From Cyclobacteriaceae bacterium (lineage in GTDB: Bacteria > Bacteroidota > Bacteroidia > Cytophagales > Cyclobacteriaceae): a stretch of 64,000 nt of DNA. Location: the NCBI GenBank assembly GCA_020436125.1, contig JAGQYK010000012.1, positions 1 through 64,000 of the forward strand, in the 5' to 3' direction. Under the pieces are notes generated by a model. The model did not search any database, was not told the origin of the DNA, and saw nothing but the letters and a program-made list of their open reading frames with translations. Numbering within the stretch: the first letter of the stretch is position 1; the number at the start of each line of letters is the position of its first letter. Below, piece by piece: positions 32,513 through 42,700 of this stretch. The position numbers were made by a program, and so were the translations under genes.

Positions 32513-33697
32513 TTGACTTCCCTTCCACGCAACGTCTGGTTATTAACCATCGCCCAATCATTAATGATGGCTGTATCTTCAATGGTGGTATTTGCCGGAG
32601 GCTTGATTGGAACCCAACTTGCCCCCATCGATAAATTATCTACTCTTCCAATTGCTTGTATGGTGATTGGAACTGCCTGTGCTGTCGTTCCTGTAACCTT
32701 TATAATGAAGCGCCTAGGCAGGAAACGTTCATTTATTTACATTCTGATCTACTCTATCTTTATTTCATTACTTGCAGCATACACAGTCTACCTACAAACA
32801 TTTTACTGGTTTTGCGCAAGCACCTTTCTGTTTGGTGTTACTAATGCGTGCGTTATGCAATTCCGGTTTGCGGCCATGGAAAGTGTAAAACCAGAATTGA
32901 TTCCCAATGCTGCATCTAGCGTATTATTGGGTGGTATAGCCGCTGCATTTATTGGGCCCGAAGCCGCAGTTTTTGGCAAAGACTTATTTCAAACCGAATT
33001 CATGGGATCCTTTTTATTACTAGGACTCTTGTTCGCCACTGCGCTAATAGTCCTGCTCGGATTTAAAAACCCTAAAATAGAATTCATTGAGTTCGAAAAA
33101 GCTCCAAGAACAATGAAGGTCATTTCCAAACAGCCCGTTTTTTGGGTTGCTATTTTAAGTGCAGCAGTAGGTTATATGATTATGAGCTTTATTATGACAG
33201 CAACACCAGTAAGTATGCACGTCATGGATGGGCATTCCTTAAGTCACACCAAATGGGTCATACAAAGTCATATTGTTGCCATGTACCTTCCATCAATTTT
33301 TGCTGCTTGGATAGTCCAAAAGTTAGGCATCACAAAAATGATGATCTATGGATTGGTCGCTTACCTCATTTGCTTAGCCATTGCCTACTCTGGTCATCAT
33401 CTTGGCAATTATTGGGTCTCTCTCATACTTTTAGGAATAGGTTGGAACTTTCTATTCATAGGAGGCACCACACTTTTGCCTCAATCCTACTTACCTAATG
33501 AGCGATTTAAAGTTCAAGCGTTTAACGAATTTGTTGTATTTGGCACCCAAGCCATTGCATCGCTTTCGGCAGGTTGGATCGTTTATGCTGTTGGCTGGGA
33601 AGTGATGTTACTATTTACTTTACCCATCATTTTTATTCAATTAATAGTAATACTAAAATGGTCGCCCTCAAAAACTGAGGCTTTAACTAGCAAGTAA
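32513..33697 (+). CDS. Major facilitator superfamily transporter
   Basis: A 12-helix carrier of 394 residues; the loop between helices 2 and 3 has the MFS motif (MKRLGRKRSF). The start is TTG at 32513: an in-frame stop lies four codons upstream, and LPRNVWLLTIAQSLMM just after is a normal MFS beginning. The GSG, PET and charge patterns do not fix a substrate. The 215 bases upstream hold no other gene and no clear promoter that I can see. Confidence 0.87.
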   Translation: MTSLPRNVWLLTIAQSLMMAVSSMVVFAGGLIGTQLAPIDKLSTLPIACMVIGTACAVVPVTFIMKRLGRKRSFIYILIYSIFISLLAAYTVYLQTFYWFCASTFLFGVTNACVMQFRFAAMESVKPELIPNAASSVLLGGIAAAFIGPEAAVFGKDLFQTEFMGSFLLLGLLFATALIVLLGFKNPKIEFIEFEKAPRTMKVISKQPVFWVAILSAAVGYMIMSFIMTATPVSMHVMDGHSLSHTKWVIQSHIVAMYLPSIFAAWIVQKLGITKMMIYGLVAYLICLAIAYSGHHLGNYWVSLILLGIGWNFLFIGGTTLLPQSYLPNERFKVQAFNEFVVFGTQAIASLSAGWIVYAVGWEVMLLFTLPIIFIQLIVILKWSPSKTEALTSK

Positions 33698-33746
33698 TTT
33701 TTGTATTTTAAGTCCTTCATTCACTAATTACCTCATTGCACAACCT

Positions 33747-34892
33747 ATGGTGAACAATAATTTTATCACCACAACATTAGTTGATCTTGTAAAAATCAAT
33801 TCGGTAAATCCAGATTTGGAAAAAGGAGGCCCTGGCGAAATAGAAATTGGAACTTATATTCACAACACGCTTTTAACTCTAGGCTTCCATTCTACAATTG
33901 CTACCATTTCTGATGGAAGAATGAACATAGTCGGAAAACGTGCCGGTGCCAGCAAGGGTAGGTCTTTAATATTGAATGCACACATGGATACAGTTGGTGT
34001 AAAGGGCATGAATGACCCCTTTGGAGCAACCATAAAAGATGGCAAACTATTTGGCAGAGGTGCTTATGATATGAAGGGAAGCATTGCCGCAATGCTTGGT
34101 GTAGCAAAAACCATTTCAGATCAAAACATCAAATTGCCTGGAGATTTAATATTGACCTTTGTGGCAGATGAGGAATATGAGTCAATTGGCACCCAAGCGC
34201 TACTTAAAGATATTTCAGCGGACGCTTGTATTGTCACTGAACCAACTGAGTTGAAAATCTGCCTGGCCCACAGAGGCTTTGGAGTATATGAAATAACTAC
34301 TCATGGACTGGCTGCACATGGGGGCCTGCATAAAGTAGGTATTGATGCCAATTTAAAAATGGGCAAAGTACTTTATGAGCTCGGGCAACTCTCCCAACGA
34401 GTTACATCTGCAAAAAAACATCAGCTATGCGGTGAAGCTTCACTACATGTACCACTCATCAATGGTGGTCAAAGTTTATTTATTTACGCCAATCAATGCA
34501 CTATTAATGTAGAAAGAAGAACATTACCTGGTGAAGAAGAATCAATTGTTTATCAGGAATTGAGAAACATTCTTACCCAACTTCACTCGGAAGACAAGGA
34601 TTTTAATGCAACCATTAAACAGTTGATCTGGAGGAATCCATATGAAATAGCTAAAGATTCTTCTATAGTTAAAGCTCTTTCAAATAGTATTGGACGTGCT
34701 AATAGCGTTGAATATATTGGACATACATGGTGGGAGGATTCCGGTCTTTTTGGGCAAGCTGGTATCCCAACAGTAATTATTGGCCCAAAAGGTGGCGGCA
34801 TTCATCAGCAAGAGGAATGGGTAGAACTTAATTCAGTCTTTGAACTATCTACTATTCTTTTGAACACAGCCATTAACTTCTGTCAAGAATGA
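33747..34892 (+). CDS. M20 family metallopeptidase (ArgE/DapE type)
   Basis: A zinc amidohydrolase of 381 residues: AHMDTVGV and GRGAYDMKG give the first metal ligands, ADEEYESIG the catalytic and bridging glutamates, TEPTEL the next and a C-terminal GGGIHQQEE the last histidine. The lid domain is present (HRGFGVYEI, GLAAHGG). ArgE/DapE-type enzymes remove acyl groups from amino acids such as N-acetylornithine; the substrate here is open. It heads a three-gene unit with ATGA overlaps to a YjbR protein and a RidA lipoprotein. Confidence 0.88.
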   Translation: MVNNNFITTTLVDLVKINSVNPDLEKGGPGEIEIGTYIHNTLLTLGFHSTIATISDGRMNIVGKRAGASKGRSLILNAHMDTVGVKGMNDPFGATIKDGKLFGRGAYDMKGSIAAMLGVAKTISDQNIKLPGDLILTFVADEEYESIGTQALLKDISADACIVTEPTELKICLAHRGFGVYEITTHGLAAHGGLHKVGIDANLKMGKVLYELGQLSQRVTSAKKHQLCGEASLHVPLINGGQSLFIYANQCTINVERRTLPGEEESIVYQELRNILTQLHSEDKDFNATIKQLIWRNPYEIAKDSSIVKALSNSIGRANSVEYIGHTWWEDSGLFGQAGIPTVIIGPKGGGIHQQEEWVELNSVFELSTILLNTAINFCQE

Positions 34893-35227
34893 TAAGCGTA
34901 GAATCTTTCCGCAAGTTGGCGCTAGCCTTTCCTGACGTGACTGAATTAGCCCATTTCGAAAAAACTTCATTTCGCATTAACAACAAGATATTTTCAACAC
35001 TAGACATTACCAACAATCGAGCTGTAGTAAAACTTACCCCATTTGATCAATCCATATTCTGTGAATACAATAAGGAAATTATTTATCCTGTAAAGGGAAC
35101 TTGGGGTAAACAAGGCTGGACCGCAATAGAATTAAAAAAGGTAAAGAAAAATATACTTTCAGATTTACTTAATACTTCTTATAACCTTGTGAGCATCCCT
35201 AAATCCACCAAACAGAAAAAACAATGA
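34889..35227 (+). CDS. MmcQ/YjbR family protein
   Basis: A 112-residue single domain with family motifs FRKLALAFPDVTELAHFEK, FRINNKIFSTLD and KGTWGKQGWTAIELKKV. The fold resembles a DNA-binding double-wing, but biochemical function is unknown. It overlaps the M20 gene and the RidA gene by 4 bases on each side. Confidence 0.88.
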   Translation: MISVESFRKLALAFPDVTELAHFEKTSFRINNKIFSTLDITNNRAVVKLTPFDQSIFCEYNKEIIYPVKGTWGKQGWTAIELKKVKKNILSDLLNTSYNLVSIPKSTKQKKQ

Positions 35228-35676
35228 ACCAACTATCTCTCCTTCTTATCACAACAATTCTACTCTTCTCATGTCATCAACCAGAATCAACAGAGGTCTC
35301 CTATGCAACTTCTGAAAAATTCAGATCAATGAATCTCCCCTTTTCAGAGGCAGTAATTGTTGGTAATACAATTTACCTTTCTGGCCAAATCGGTAATAAG
35401 CCAGGCCAACTTAGTGTGGTCGAAGGAGGAATAAAAGAAGAAACAAAACAGGCCTTTGAAAACATTAAACAAGTACTTGAGCGTAATGGCGCCTCGATAG
35501 ATAATATCGTAAAGTGCACAATCATGCTTGCTGACATCAATGAGTGGGCTGATTTTAACGCAGAATACGTAAAATATTTCCCAGATAACAAGCCTGCCAG
35601 AAGTGCTTTTGCAACAAATGGTCTTGCACTTAATGCCAGGGTTGAAATTGAGTGTATAGCTGTTTTGAGGAAATAA
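35224..35676 (+). CDS. RidA/YjgF family protein carried as a lipoprotein
   Basis: The first 18 residues (MNQLSLLLITTILLFSCH) form a lipoprotein signal with Cys17. After a short linker comes the RidA domain (IYLSGQIG, GASIDNIVKCTIMLADINEWADFNAEY, PARSAFAT with the imine-binding arginine, VEIECIAV). Cytoplasmic RidA hydrolyses reactive enamine/imine intermediates. A membrane-anchored extracytoplasmic form is less usual; its partner is probably the M20 peptidase product or another envelope metabolite, but that is inference. Confidence 0.85.
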   Translation: MNQLSLLLITTILLFSCHQPESTEVSYATSEKFRSMNLPFSEAVIVGNTIYLSGQIGNKPGQLSVVEGGIKEETKQAFENIKQVLERNGASIDNIVKCTIMLADINEWADFNAEYVKYFPDNKPARSAFATNGLALNARVEIECIAVLRK

Positions 35677-35805
35677 CTTATACTAAAATGACTGATTTAC
35701 ACTCATTTTCTTCCGTTTAGGCCAGAAATATTCTAGTCATCAAATTCCGCAGTGTTTAACCCTTCGGGATTATCTATCTTGTTATACAATAAATTGAAAA
35801 ATTCC

Positions 35806-38421
35806 ATGAGAGAAAAATTATCAATATTGGCGATAGCCATAATGGTGACCACTACCTCGGCTTTTTGCCAGATTCCAAAACCATCAGAAACTTTTGGATT
35901 TGAGCCTGGGGCCGATTATAAGATGGCTACCTACGATCAAATGCTGGCCTATTATGAGAAATTGGATGCAGCCACCGATCGCGTAAAAGTTACTGAAATT
36001 GGAAAATCTGTAAGAGGCCGGCCTATCAAACTAATTTTTATTTCTAGTGAGGAAAACATGAAGTCACTAGACAAATGGAAAGATATAAGCGCCAAATTGG
36101 CACGAGCTAGCGTCTCGGATGAAGAAGCTAAACGCTTGTCAAAAGAGGGAAAAGCCATCATTTGGTTTGATGGCGGTATGCACGCTTCAGAAAAAGCACA
36201 TGCGCAGATGACACCTGAATTGCTATATCGAATAGCTGCTGAAGAATCCGATGAAATGAAAAAAGTGCGTGACAATGTGGTTACATTAATAGTACCTGTT
36301 ATTAACCCGGATGGACTTGATATTGAAGGTGCCTGGTACAGAAAAAACCTTGGGACTATTTATGAAACATCAGGACCTCCCATACTTTATCAGGAATATG
36401 TAGGCCATGATAATAACCGCGACTGGTTTATGGGCAACATGCCCGAAACAAAAGCTGTGATGAATGTATTGTACAATGAATGGTACCCTCAGATTGTACA
36501 TAACCACCATCAATCTTCACCTGCATGGGCTAGAATTTTTATTCCTCCTTTTAGAAGCCCGGTTAATATGAAAATACATCCGGGTGTCACCACTGGTGTG
36601 AATTTGGTAGGCACCGCAATGGCCAATCGATTTGCAATGAAAAAAATGCCTGGTGCCATCTCCATGACTACTTATGAAATGTGGTGGAATGGTGGAATGC
36701 GTACTGCACCCTACTATCACAACCAAATAGGTATTCTTACAGAAACAGCACATACCTCACCTACTCCTCGTTTCTACCCCCCTGACTCTATTCCTGAAGC
36801 AATCGGTGGGCGATCTGCAAGAGATGGAATTTCAAAAACAGTTGACGGAACAGAAATATTTTATCCTTACCCGTGGAAAGGTGGAGAATCTCATTTTAGA
36901 GATGCCGTTGATTATATGATTGAAGCTTCCATGGCTGTTGTTGATCTAGCATCAGAAAAGCATGATGAGCTCTTGTACAATATCTATTCAATGGGAGAAG
37001 ATGCTATTGAAGATAAAGAAGGGGCATTTGCTTATGTGATCCCTACCGATCAATGGGACAAATCAGAGGCGGTAAATATGGTCAACGTTTTCATACGAGG
37101 TGGAATTGAAGTAACTGAAGCCACCAGTAAGTTTAAGATAGGTGACAAAGAATACGATGCAGGCACGTACATCATGTATGGTGCGCAGTCATTCCGGCCT
37201 TACCTGGCCGACCTGATGGAAAAACAGGATTATCCAAATCTTTACCAGTATCCAGGTGGCCCTCCAATAGCTCCGTATGATCTTACCGGTTGGACACTAC
37301 CAATGTCAATGGGAGTAAATGTTGAACGAGTGACTCAGTCATTTACCGCGAAAACCAAAAAAATCAATGGAGAGATTAAAATGCCCGCTGGTGATTTGGC
37401 TGGCAAAGCCTCCTTTGGATTCGCAATGAGCAGTAAGGAAAACTTAAGCGCTACAGTAATTAACCGGTTGCAAAAAGCTGGGGAGAAAATATCAATAGCT
37501 CAGGCCAGCTTTACTGATGGCAAAGTTAATTTTGACAAAGGAACTTTCGTTATTGAAAAAGGAAGCCAAACTCAGAATACACTTAACAACTTGAGTAAAG
37601 AGTTAGGCATCTCATTTACCGGTATCACTACTAAACCTTCTAATATTAAACCAATGAAGAAGGTGAAAGTGGGTCTTTATAAATCCTGGGATGCTAGTAT
37701 AGACGAAGGATGGACCCGCTGGGTATTGGAGCAATTTGAGTTTGACCTTGACACACTCCATAATGCTGATATCCAAGGCAAAGACCTAAGCAAGTATTCA
37801 GCTATCATTTTTCCCTCTCAATCTCCTGAAGACATAATGAATGGCCACAGGCCAGGCACTATGCCAGAGCCCTATGTTGGAGGGTTAGGGTTAGATGGAT
37901 TGGTAAGTATAAATGACTACGTAAGCAAGGGCGGAGTGCTCATTATGTTTGACCAGGCTTGCGACTTAGCCATTGACGACCTCAATCTCCCAGTAAAAAA
38001 TTCCGTTAGCGGATTGTCAACTAGTCAGTTTTTCATTCCGGGGTCAATTATAAGAATGAACGTAAATACAGATGATCCTTTGGCTTATGGAATGAAAGCA
38101 GAAGCTGCTGCATCCTTCTCTCGAAGCAGGGCGTTTGAGACCATCACACCATCGCGCAAAGCAGAAGGCGGTAATGAATTAATAAAATTACCGGTGCCGC
38201 GTCCAGATGTTAAGGCAGTAGCGACTTATGCATCATCTGATTTATTGATGAGTGGATGGGCACTCAATCCTAATAGGATAAAAAATAAAGGCGCCATGAT
38301 GAACATAGCGCATGGAAATGGCAACGTAATCCTGTTTGGCTTTCGCCCTCAATTTCGTGGGCAGTCGCGCAATACGTACAAACTGATTTTTAACTCAATT
38401 TATCTTGGGGCCACTAAATAA
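35806..38421 (+). CDS. Secreted M14-family zinc carboxypeptidase
   Basis: An 871-residue protein from the ATG at 35806, whose signal peptide (MREKLSILAIAIMVTTTSAFCQ) supports it over an upstream in-frame GTG (35752). The M14 domain (about 25-350) has GGMHASE with zinc ligands His126 and Glu129, RNLGTIYE, NRDWF, HNHHQSSP and ILTETAHTSP with the catalytic glutamate. A long C-terminal part follows, with a glutamine-amidotransferase-like segment (YSAIIFPSQSPED). It probably trims peptides outside the cytoplasm. Terminator follows. Confidence 0.87.
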   Translation: MREKLSILAIAIMVTTTSAFCQIPKPSETFGFEPGADYKMATYDQMLAYYEKLDAATDRVKVTEIGKSVRGRPIKLIFISSEENMKSLDKWKDISAKLARASVSDEEAKRLSKEGKAIIWFDGGMHASEKAHAQMTPELLYRIAAEESDEMKKVRDNVVTLIVPVINPDGLDIEGAWYRKNLGTIYETSGPPILYQEYVGHDNNRDWFMGNMPETKAVMNVLYNEWYPQIVHNHHQSSPAWARIFIPPFRSPVNMKIHPGVTTGVNLVGTAMANRFAMKKMPGAISMTTYEMWWNGGMRTAPYYHNQIGILTETAHTSPTPRFYPPDSIPEAIGGRSARDGISKTVDGTEIFYPYPWKGGESHFRDAVDYMIEASMAVVDLASEKHDELLYNIYSMGEDAIEDKEGAFAYVIPTDQWDKSEAVNMVNVFIRGGIEVTEATSKFKIGDKEYDAGTYIMYGAQSFRPYLADLMEKQDYPNLYQYPGGPPIAPYDLTGWTLPMSMGVNVERVTQSFTAKTKKINGEIKMPAGDLAGKASFGFAMSSKENLSATVINRLQKAGEKISIAQASFTDGKVNFDKGTFVIEKGSQTQNTLNNLSKELGISFTGITTKPSNIKPMKKVKVGLYKSWDASIDEGWTRWVLEQFEFDLDTLHNADIQGKDLSKYSAIIFPSQSPEDIMNGHRPGTMPEPYVGGLGLDGLVSINDYVSKGGVLIMFDQACDLAIDDLNLPVKNSVSGLSTSQFFIPGSIIRMNVNTDDPLAYGMKAEAAASFSRSRAFETITPSRKAEGGNELIKLPVPRPDVKAVATYASSDLLMSGWALNPNRIKNKGAMMNIAHGNGNVILFGFRPQFRGQSRNTYKLIFNSIYLGATK

Positions 38422-38441
38422 GTTGGTTCGCCAAAAAAAAG

Positions 38442-38466
38442 AAACCCCGCTTGTCGGGGTTTTTTT
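38442..38466 (+). terminator. Rho-independent terminator after the M14 peptidase gene
   Basis: An 8-bp stem (AAACCCCG at 38442-38449 with CGGGGTTT at 38455-38462), CTTGT loop and a T-run through 38466. It also shows that the YdeI gene does not start upstream of it. Confidence 0.9.
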
Positions 38467-38512
38467 ATACCAATACATTAAATTAATGCTACTACTTTCA
38501 ATTGGCCAATCT

Positions 38513-39094
38513 ATGAAACCAAAATTTTTCTCTAAGTCGATCCACTTCAGAAAATGGTTGGAGAAAAATCATGCAATTAAAAAAGAACTACTCGTTGGGT
38601 TTTACAAAAAAGACTCTGGTAAGCCAAGTATCACATGGCCTGAGTCCGTTGATGAGGCCCTGTGCTTCGGATGGATTGATGGAATAAGAAAATCTCTCAA
38701 AGAAGAAAGCTATACCATCAGGTTTACGCCAAGGAAAGAAAAAAGCCATTGGAGTGCTGTGAATATTAAACGGTTTTCGGAATTAAAAAAGGATGGCCTT
38801 ATCCAGGCCAGCGGACAGCTTGCCTTTGAAAGGATGGAGGTTAAGAATTCAAAGCAAGCATCCTTCGAGCAAGGAAAGGTAGTCTTACCAAAGAAATTTG
38901 AATCCAAAATCAAGGCAAACAAAAAAGCTTGGGCCTTCTTTCTGCAGCTTGCTGCTTCTTACAAAAAAGCATCCATCTGGTGGGTGATCAGTGCTAAAAA
39001 AGAAGAAACCCAGTGGAAAAGACTCGAGGTACTAATAAATTCTAGTGAGGCTCACGAAAGGATTCCCCAGCTTCAATTATCCAAAAAGAAATAA
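38513..39094 (+). CDS. YdeI/OmpD-associated family protein
   Basis: Start at the ATG at 38513 (MKPKFFSKSIHFRKWLEKNH), after the terminator. The domain motifs are IHFRKWLEKNH, GKPSITWPESVDEALCFGWIDG, RFTPRKEKSHWSAVNIKR and a C-terminal extension. The family is widespread, linked in names only to peptide resistance, and its role is unknown. It has no signal peptide. Its stop abuts the convergent gene at 39095. Confidence 0.85.
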   Translation: MKPKFFSKSIHFRKWLEKNHAIKKELLVGFYKKDSGKPSITWPESVDEALCFGWIDGIRKSLKEESYTIRFTPRKEKSHWSAVNIKRFSELKKDGLIQASGQLAFERMEVKNSKQASFEQGKVVLPKKFESKIKANKKAWAFFLQLAASYKKASIWWVISAKKEETQWKRLEVLINSSEAHERIPQLQLSKKK

Positions 39095-39661
39095 TTATCC
39101 TTTTGACGGAATCATCAACCTAACCAATCGCCAAATAATTGCAATAATCAGCAATAAGATTATCCCAAATTTCAAACTAGCAGCAACAGCAAACGTATAA
39201 GACGGAATCTGATTCATTCTCAAAAAGAATATCATCAGAATATTTTCTATCACATCCAATAGCCCAGCTAAGAATGCCGCATAGATTAAGAACACTGTCA
39301 TACTGTCTTTTAGCAAATCCTTACTACGTGTAAGGACAATAAGTACTATTAAAAAAATAGTATAGGCTACCAGAAAGGGAAAGTCTAGTACAATATTCAC
39401 CATTGCAGCTTCTAGACCATTTGAACTTAAAGCCAATGAGTTACTACAATCATTTGCACTCCAAACTTCTTTTATCCTGAGTGCCTCCTGTTGATCAAAA
39501 GCCAATTCCAAATCAACAATAGCCTTTGGGGTTGATGAAGTGGTAAGGCACGTGGAAGAGGGGCGCATGAGCAAGGCAGCGCTAAACATCAGTAACAACG
39601 CTATCCAAAATGTTTTTGTTTTTCGGTTACTGATATAGTTAATCCATTTTTCAATTTTCAT
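39095..39661 (-). CDS. Small integral membrane protein of unknown function
   Basis: Start at the ATG at 39661 (MKIEKWINYIS). About four hydrophobic segments are visible: near 20-35, then ALSSNGLEAAMVNIVLDFPFLVAYTIFLIVLIV, a third with FLIYAAFLAGLLDVIENILMIFF and the last FGIILLLIIAIIWRLVRL. The first extracytoplasmic loop contains a pair of cysteines (CLTT and CSNS). I recognise no family. Confidence 0.65.
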   Translation of the reverse strand: MKIEKWINYISNRKTKTFWIALLLMFSAALLMRPSSTCLTTSSTPKAIVDLELAFDQQEALRIKEVWSANDCSNSLALSSNGLEAAMVNIVLDFPFLVAYTIFLIVLIVLTRSKDLLKDSMTVFLIYAAFLAGLLDVIENILMIFFLRMNQIPSYTFAVAASLKFGIILLLIIAIIWRLVRLMIPSKG

Positions 39662-39716
39662 AAAAAAACATAAGATCAATTTACTAATTCTTTAGATCTC
39701 TAATTAACAGGGGCAT

Positions 39717-39743
39717 AAAAAAAGCCCGGAATAACTTCCGGGC
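39717..39743 (-). terminator. Rho-independent terminator after the BNR/VPS10-like gene
   Basis: Eight-bp stem GCCCGGAA/TTCCGGGC (39724-39731 and 39736-39743). On the minus strand it is followed by TTTTTTT (39723 down to 39717), so it ends the large minus-strand gene whose stop is at 39763. Confidence 0.88.
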
Positions 39744-39762
39744 CTCTTCAATTCAGCTTACA

Positions 39763-42700
39763 TTAATTCTTATTCAATGGCTCGTAATCTTTGAATGGAG
39801 AGATACTTACACCTTCCATCATACTTCTGTATGTCGGCCACTGCTCTTTATAAAATGCATTAACCTTATCAAGAATTTCCTTTGTCTTCACTTCTGCATG
39901 TTCGTACACTACATTATCACGAGCACTTATTGGATCACGTGATGTATTAGTATAAAACATAGCTGTATTAATATAAGATGCCGGATCAGGAAATTCAGTG
40001 CTGGTTATTCCCTGACGACTATCCTCAGCCCCAAGAATATAATCAAACACTTTATCTATAGAATCCTTGATGGCCTTGGTTTTATCCAAAGCATCTTTTA
40101 GATCCTCCCTCTCAGCCTCTTTCATTCTCTTCTCAAAATCTCCAGCTATTTCCTTTGATTCCCTCAACCTCTCAGTTGCTGTGGCCACCAATTCTCTCAT
40201 TCCCTCTAGCTCTTTCGTACGATTGTAACGAGCCTGTAAGTTAGCTGCATCTGTTGTATACCTAGGATCGTTCTTTACATTGATCATTACAGAATCTTTC
40301 TGATCACCAAAAGTAATTCTCAGTTTATAGGTTCCCGCCAATACTGTGGCGCCACTTGGTTCTGGAGCATTGGGTCTGGGTTTGTTTCTGGAAGGTTGCC
40401 TTACTCCTTTCTCATCCAGATTCCATGTCATTCTGTTAAGTCCATTGTCTTCAGGTGCTAATCGCTTCAATGTTCTTATTTTTTTACCTGATGAATTGAA
40501 AACATCCAAAGTGACAGAATCGTATTTCACTTTAGCCTTTTCTTCTTTCTTCTCTTCTACAACAGGAACTGGTTCTGTCGACTTTCCTTTGCGCTTTGAC
40601 TTGGCCTGAGGCTCTTCCTTCTTTACCTCTTCCTTCTTTTCACTTGGCTTATTGATCACATAAGATATCAAAGCCCCCAGAGGCCTGTTTTCGCCACTAA
40701 ACATTCCATTTCCGGGAAATAAAGCCCCTTCAGGCCCCATTGTCTCCACGGAATAGGCATCTGGTGGTGTGAACATATGCAACGTTTTATCAAGAGTCTG
40801 AACACCCTCCTTAGCCATTTCTCTTAAAGGTCGTATGTCATCCAACACATAAACAGCGCGCCCAAACGTTCCTATCACCAAGTCATGTTCACGTGGATGA
40901 ATCACCATGTCCATGGTAGATAGCCCTGCAGGGTATCCGCTTGTCCACTTTGAATATGACTTTCCTTCATCAAGACTTACAAATAAACCATTTTCTGTTC
41001 CCACAAAAATTAGTTTGGGTTCAATTGGATCTTGTACTGCTGACAAAACATAACTGTTTTCTCCCAGTTGATTGCTGCTCACCATACTTTCCCAGGTTTG
41101 TCCATAATCTTTTGTCCTGAACAAATAGGGCTTAAAATCAAACTGCCTGTAATTATTAACCACAACAAAAGCCTCTCCCTTATTGTGAGTTGATGCTTGA
41201 ATCTGAGGTATCCACGCATTCTTTGGCATACCCGCTATTCTGGAGGTGAGATTTGTCCACGTTTTTCCTCCATCTCTAGTTAACTGCACTTGTCCATCAT
41301 CAGTACCTACCCAGATTACGCCCTGTTCTTTGGCTGAAGGTGCAATAGCTAAAATGGTACAATGGTTTTCAGCACCAGTAGCATCCATGGTTAGTCCACC
41401 ACTTTCATGTTGCTTTTGCTTTTCCGGATCATTTGTTGTCAAGTCTTTAGAAATAATCTCCCATGTATCTCCCTTATTCGTGCTTTTGTGAACGAATTGA
41501 CTTCCAAAATAAATTATTGAGTTGTCAAATGGATCCTGAGCGAATGCTGAGTTCCAATTGAATCTTAGTTTCACATTCGCATCTGGATGGCTGGGTCTAA
41601 GTCTTTTGGTATAACCCGTTTCTTTGTCCCAACGACCAAGAAACCCTTCCTGTGACATCCCATAACCATATCTATTATCATCAGGATCTGGCGCCATGTC
41701 AAAGCCATCACCAAACATTAGCATCTGGAAATAAGAATTTTTTATACCACCAAAACGCCACACGTAGGCAGGCCCTACCCACGAACCATTGTCTTGCAAT
41801 CCTCCATATACATTGTAGGGTTGGTCCATATCTACATTGATATGATAAAATTGGCCCACAGGTATATTCTCCACAAAGCGCCAGTTCTTACCCATGTCGT
41901 GAGTAATGTTAAGGCCACCATCATTGCCATCAACCATAAATGAAGGATCTTCCGGGTGAATCCACCAGGCATGGTGATCAGGATGAACACCATTAAATGA
42001 AAAAGGAAGCAACGGACTAAATGATTTGCCAGCATCCTCACTTACATTGACCTCGGAAAAAATTGTATAAAGCCTATTCTCATTCTTAGGGTCTGCATGA
42101 ATCTCCCCATAATAAAAAGGACGGTCTCCGATCTGCCCCATATTCTCATTGACCATCTTCCATTTAAACCCTCCATCTTCAGATTTGTACAATCCATTTT
42201 TCTTACTCTCCACCAAAGCATAAATAATTTCTGACTTTGCTGAAACGGCAATCCCTATACGTCCCAGATCACCTGCAGGCAACCCATCTTTTTCTGTACG
42301 TTTTGTCCATGTTTTTCCTCCATCGTAGGTTACATGCAGCCCTGAACCCGGACCACCTGATTTAAAAATCCATGGCCACCTTCTATGCTCCCACATCGAT
42401 GCAAATAACTTATTGGGGTTGGACGGATCCATTACCAGTTCAGCACATCCCGTTTTCTCATTTACATAAAGTACCTTTTCCCAAGTATGACCTCCATCAG
42501 TAGTTTTAAATACTCCACGTTCAGGATGCTCTCCCCATGGAGAACCAATAGCTCCCACATATATTGTATTTGGGTTTTCAGGATCAATGATAATTCGATG
42601 GATATTACGCGTTTTCTCCAATCCCATCAACTTCCAATTTTTACCACCATCAAGACTCCTGTATATACCATAACCTCCATTCAAACTGTTACGAGGATTT

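Noticed and set aside
38405..38512. N-terminal extension of the YdeI protein upstream of 38513
   Set aside because: The extra codons cross a strong terminator and the stop of the M14 gene and show no conserved sequence.
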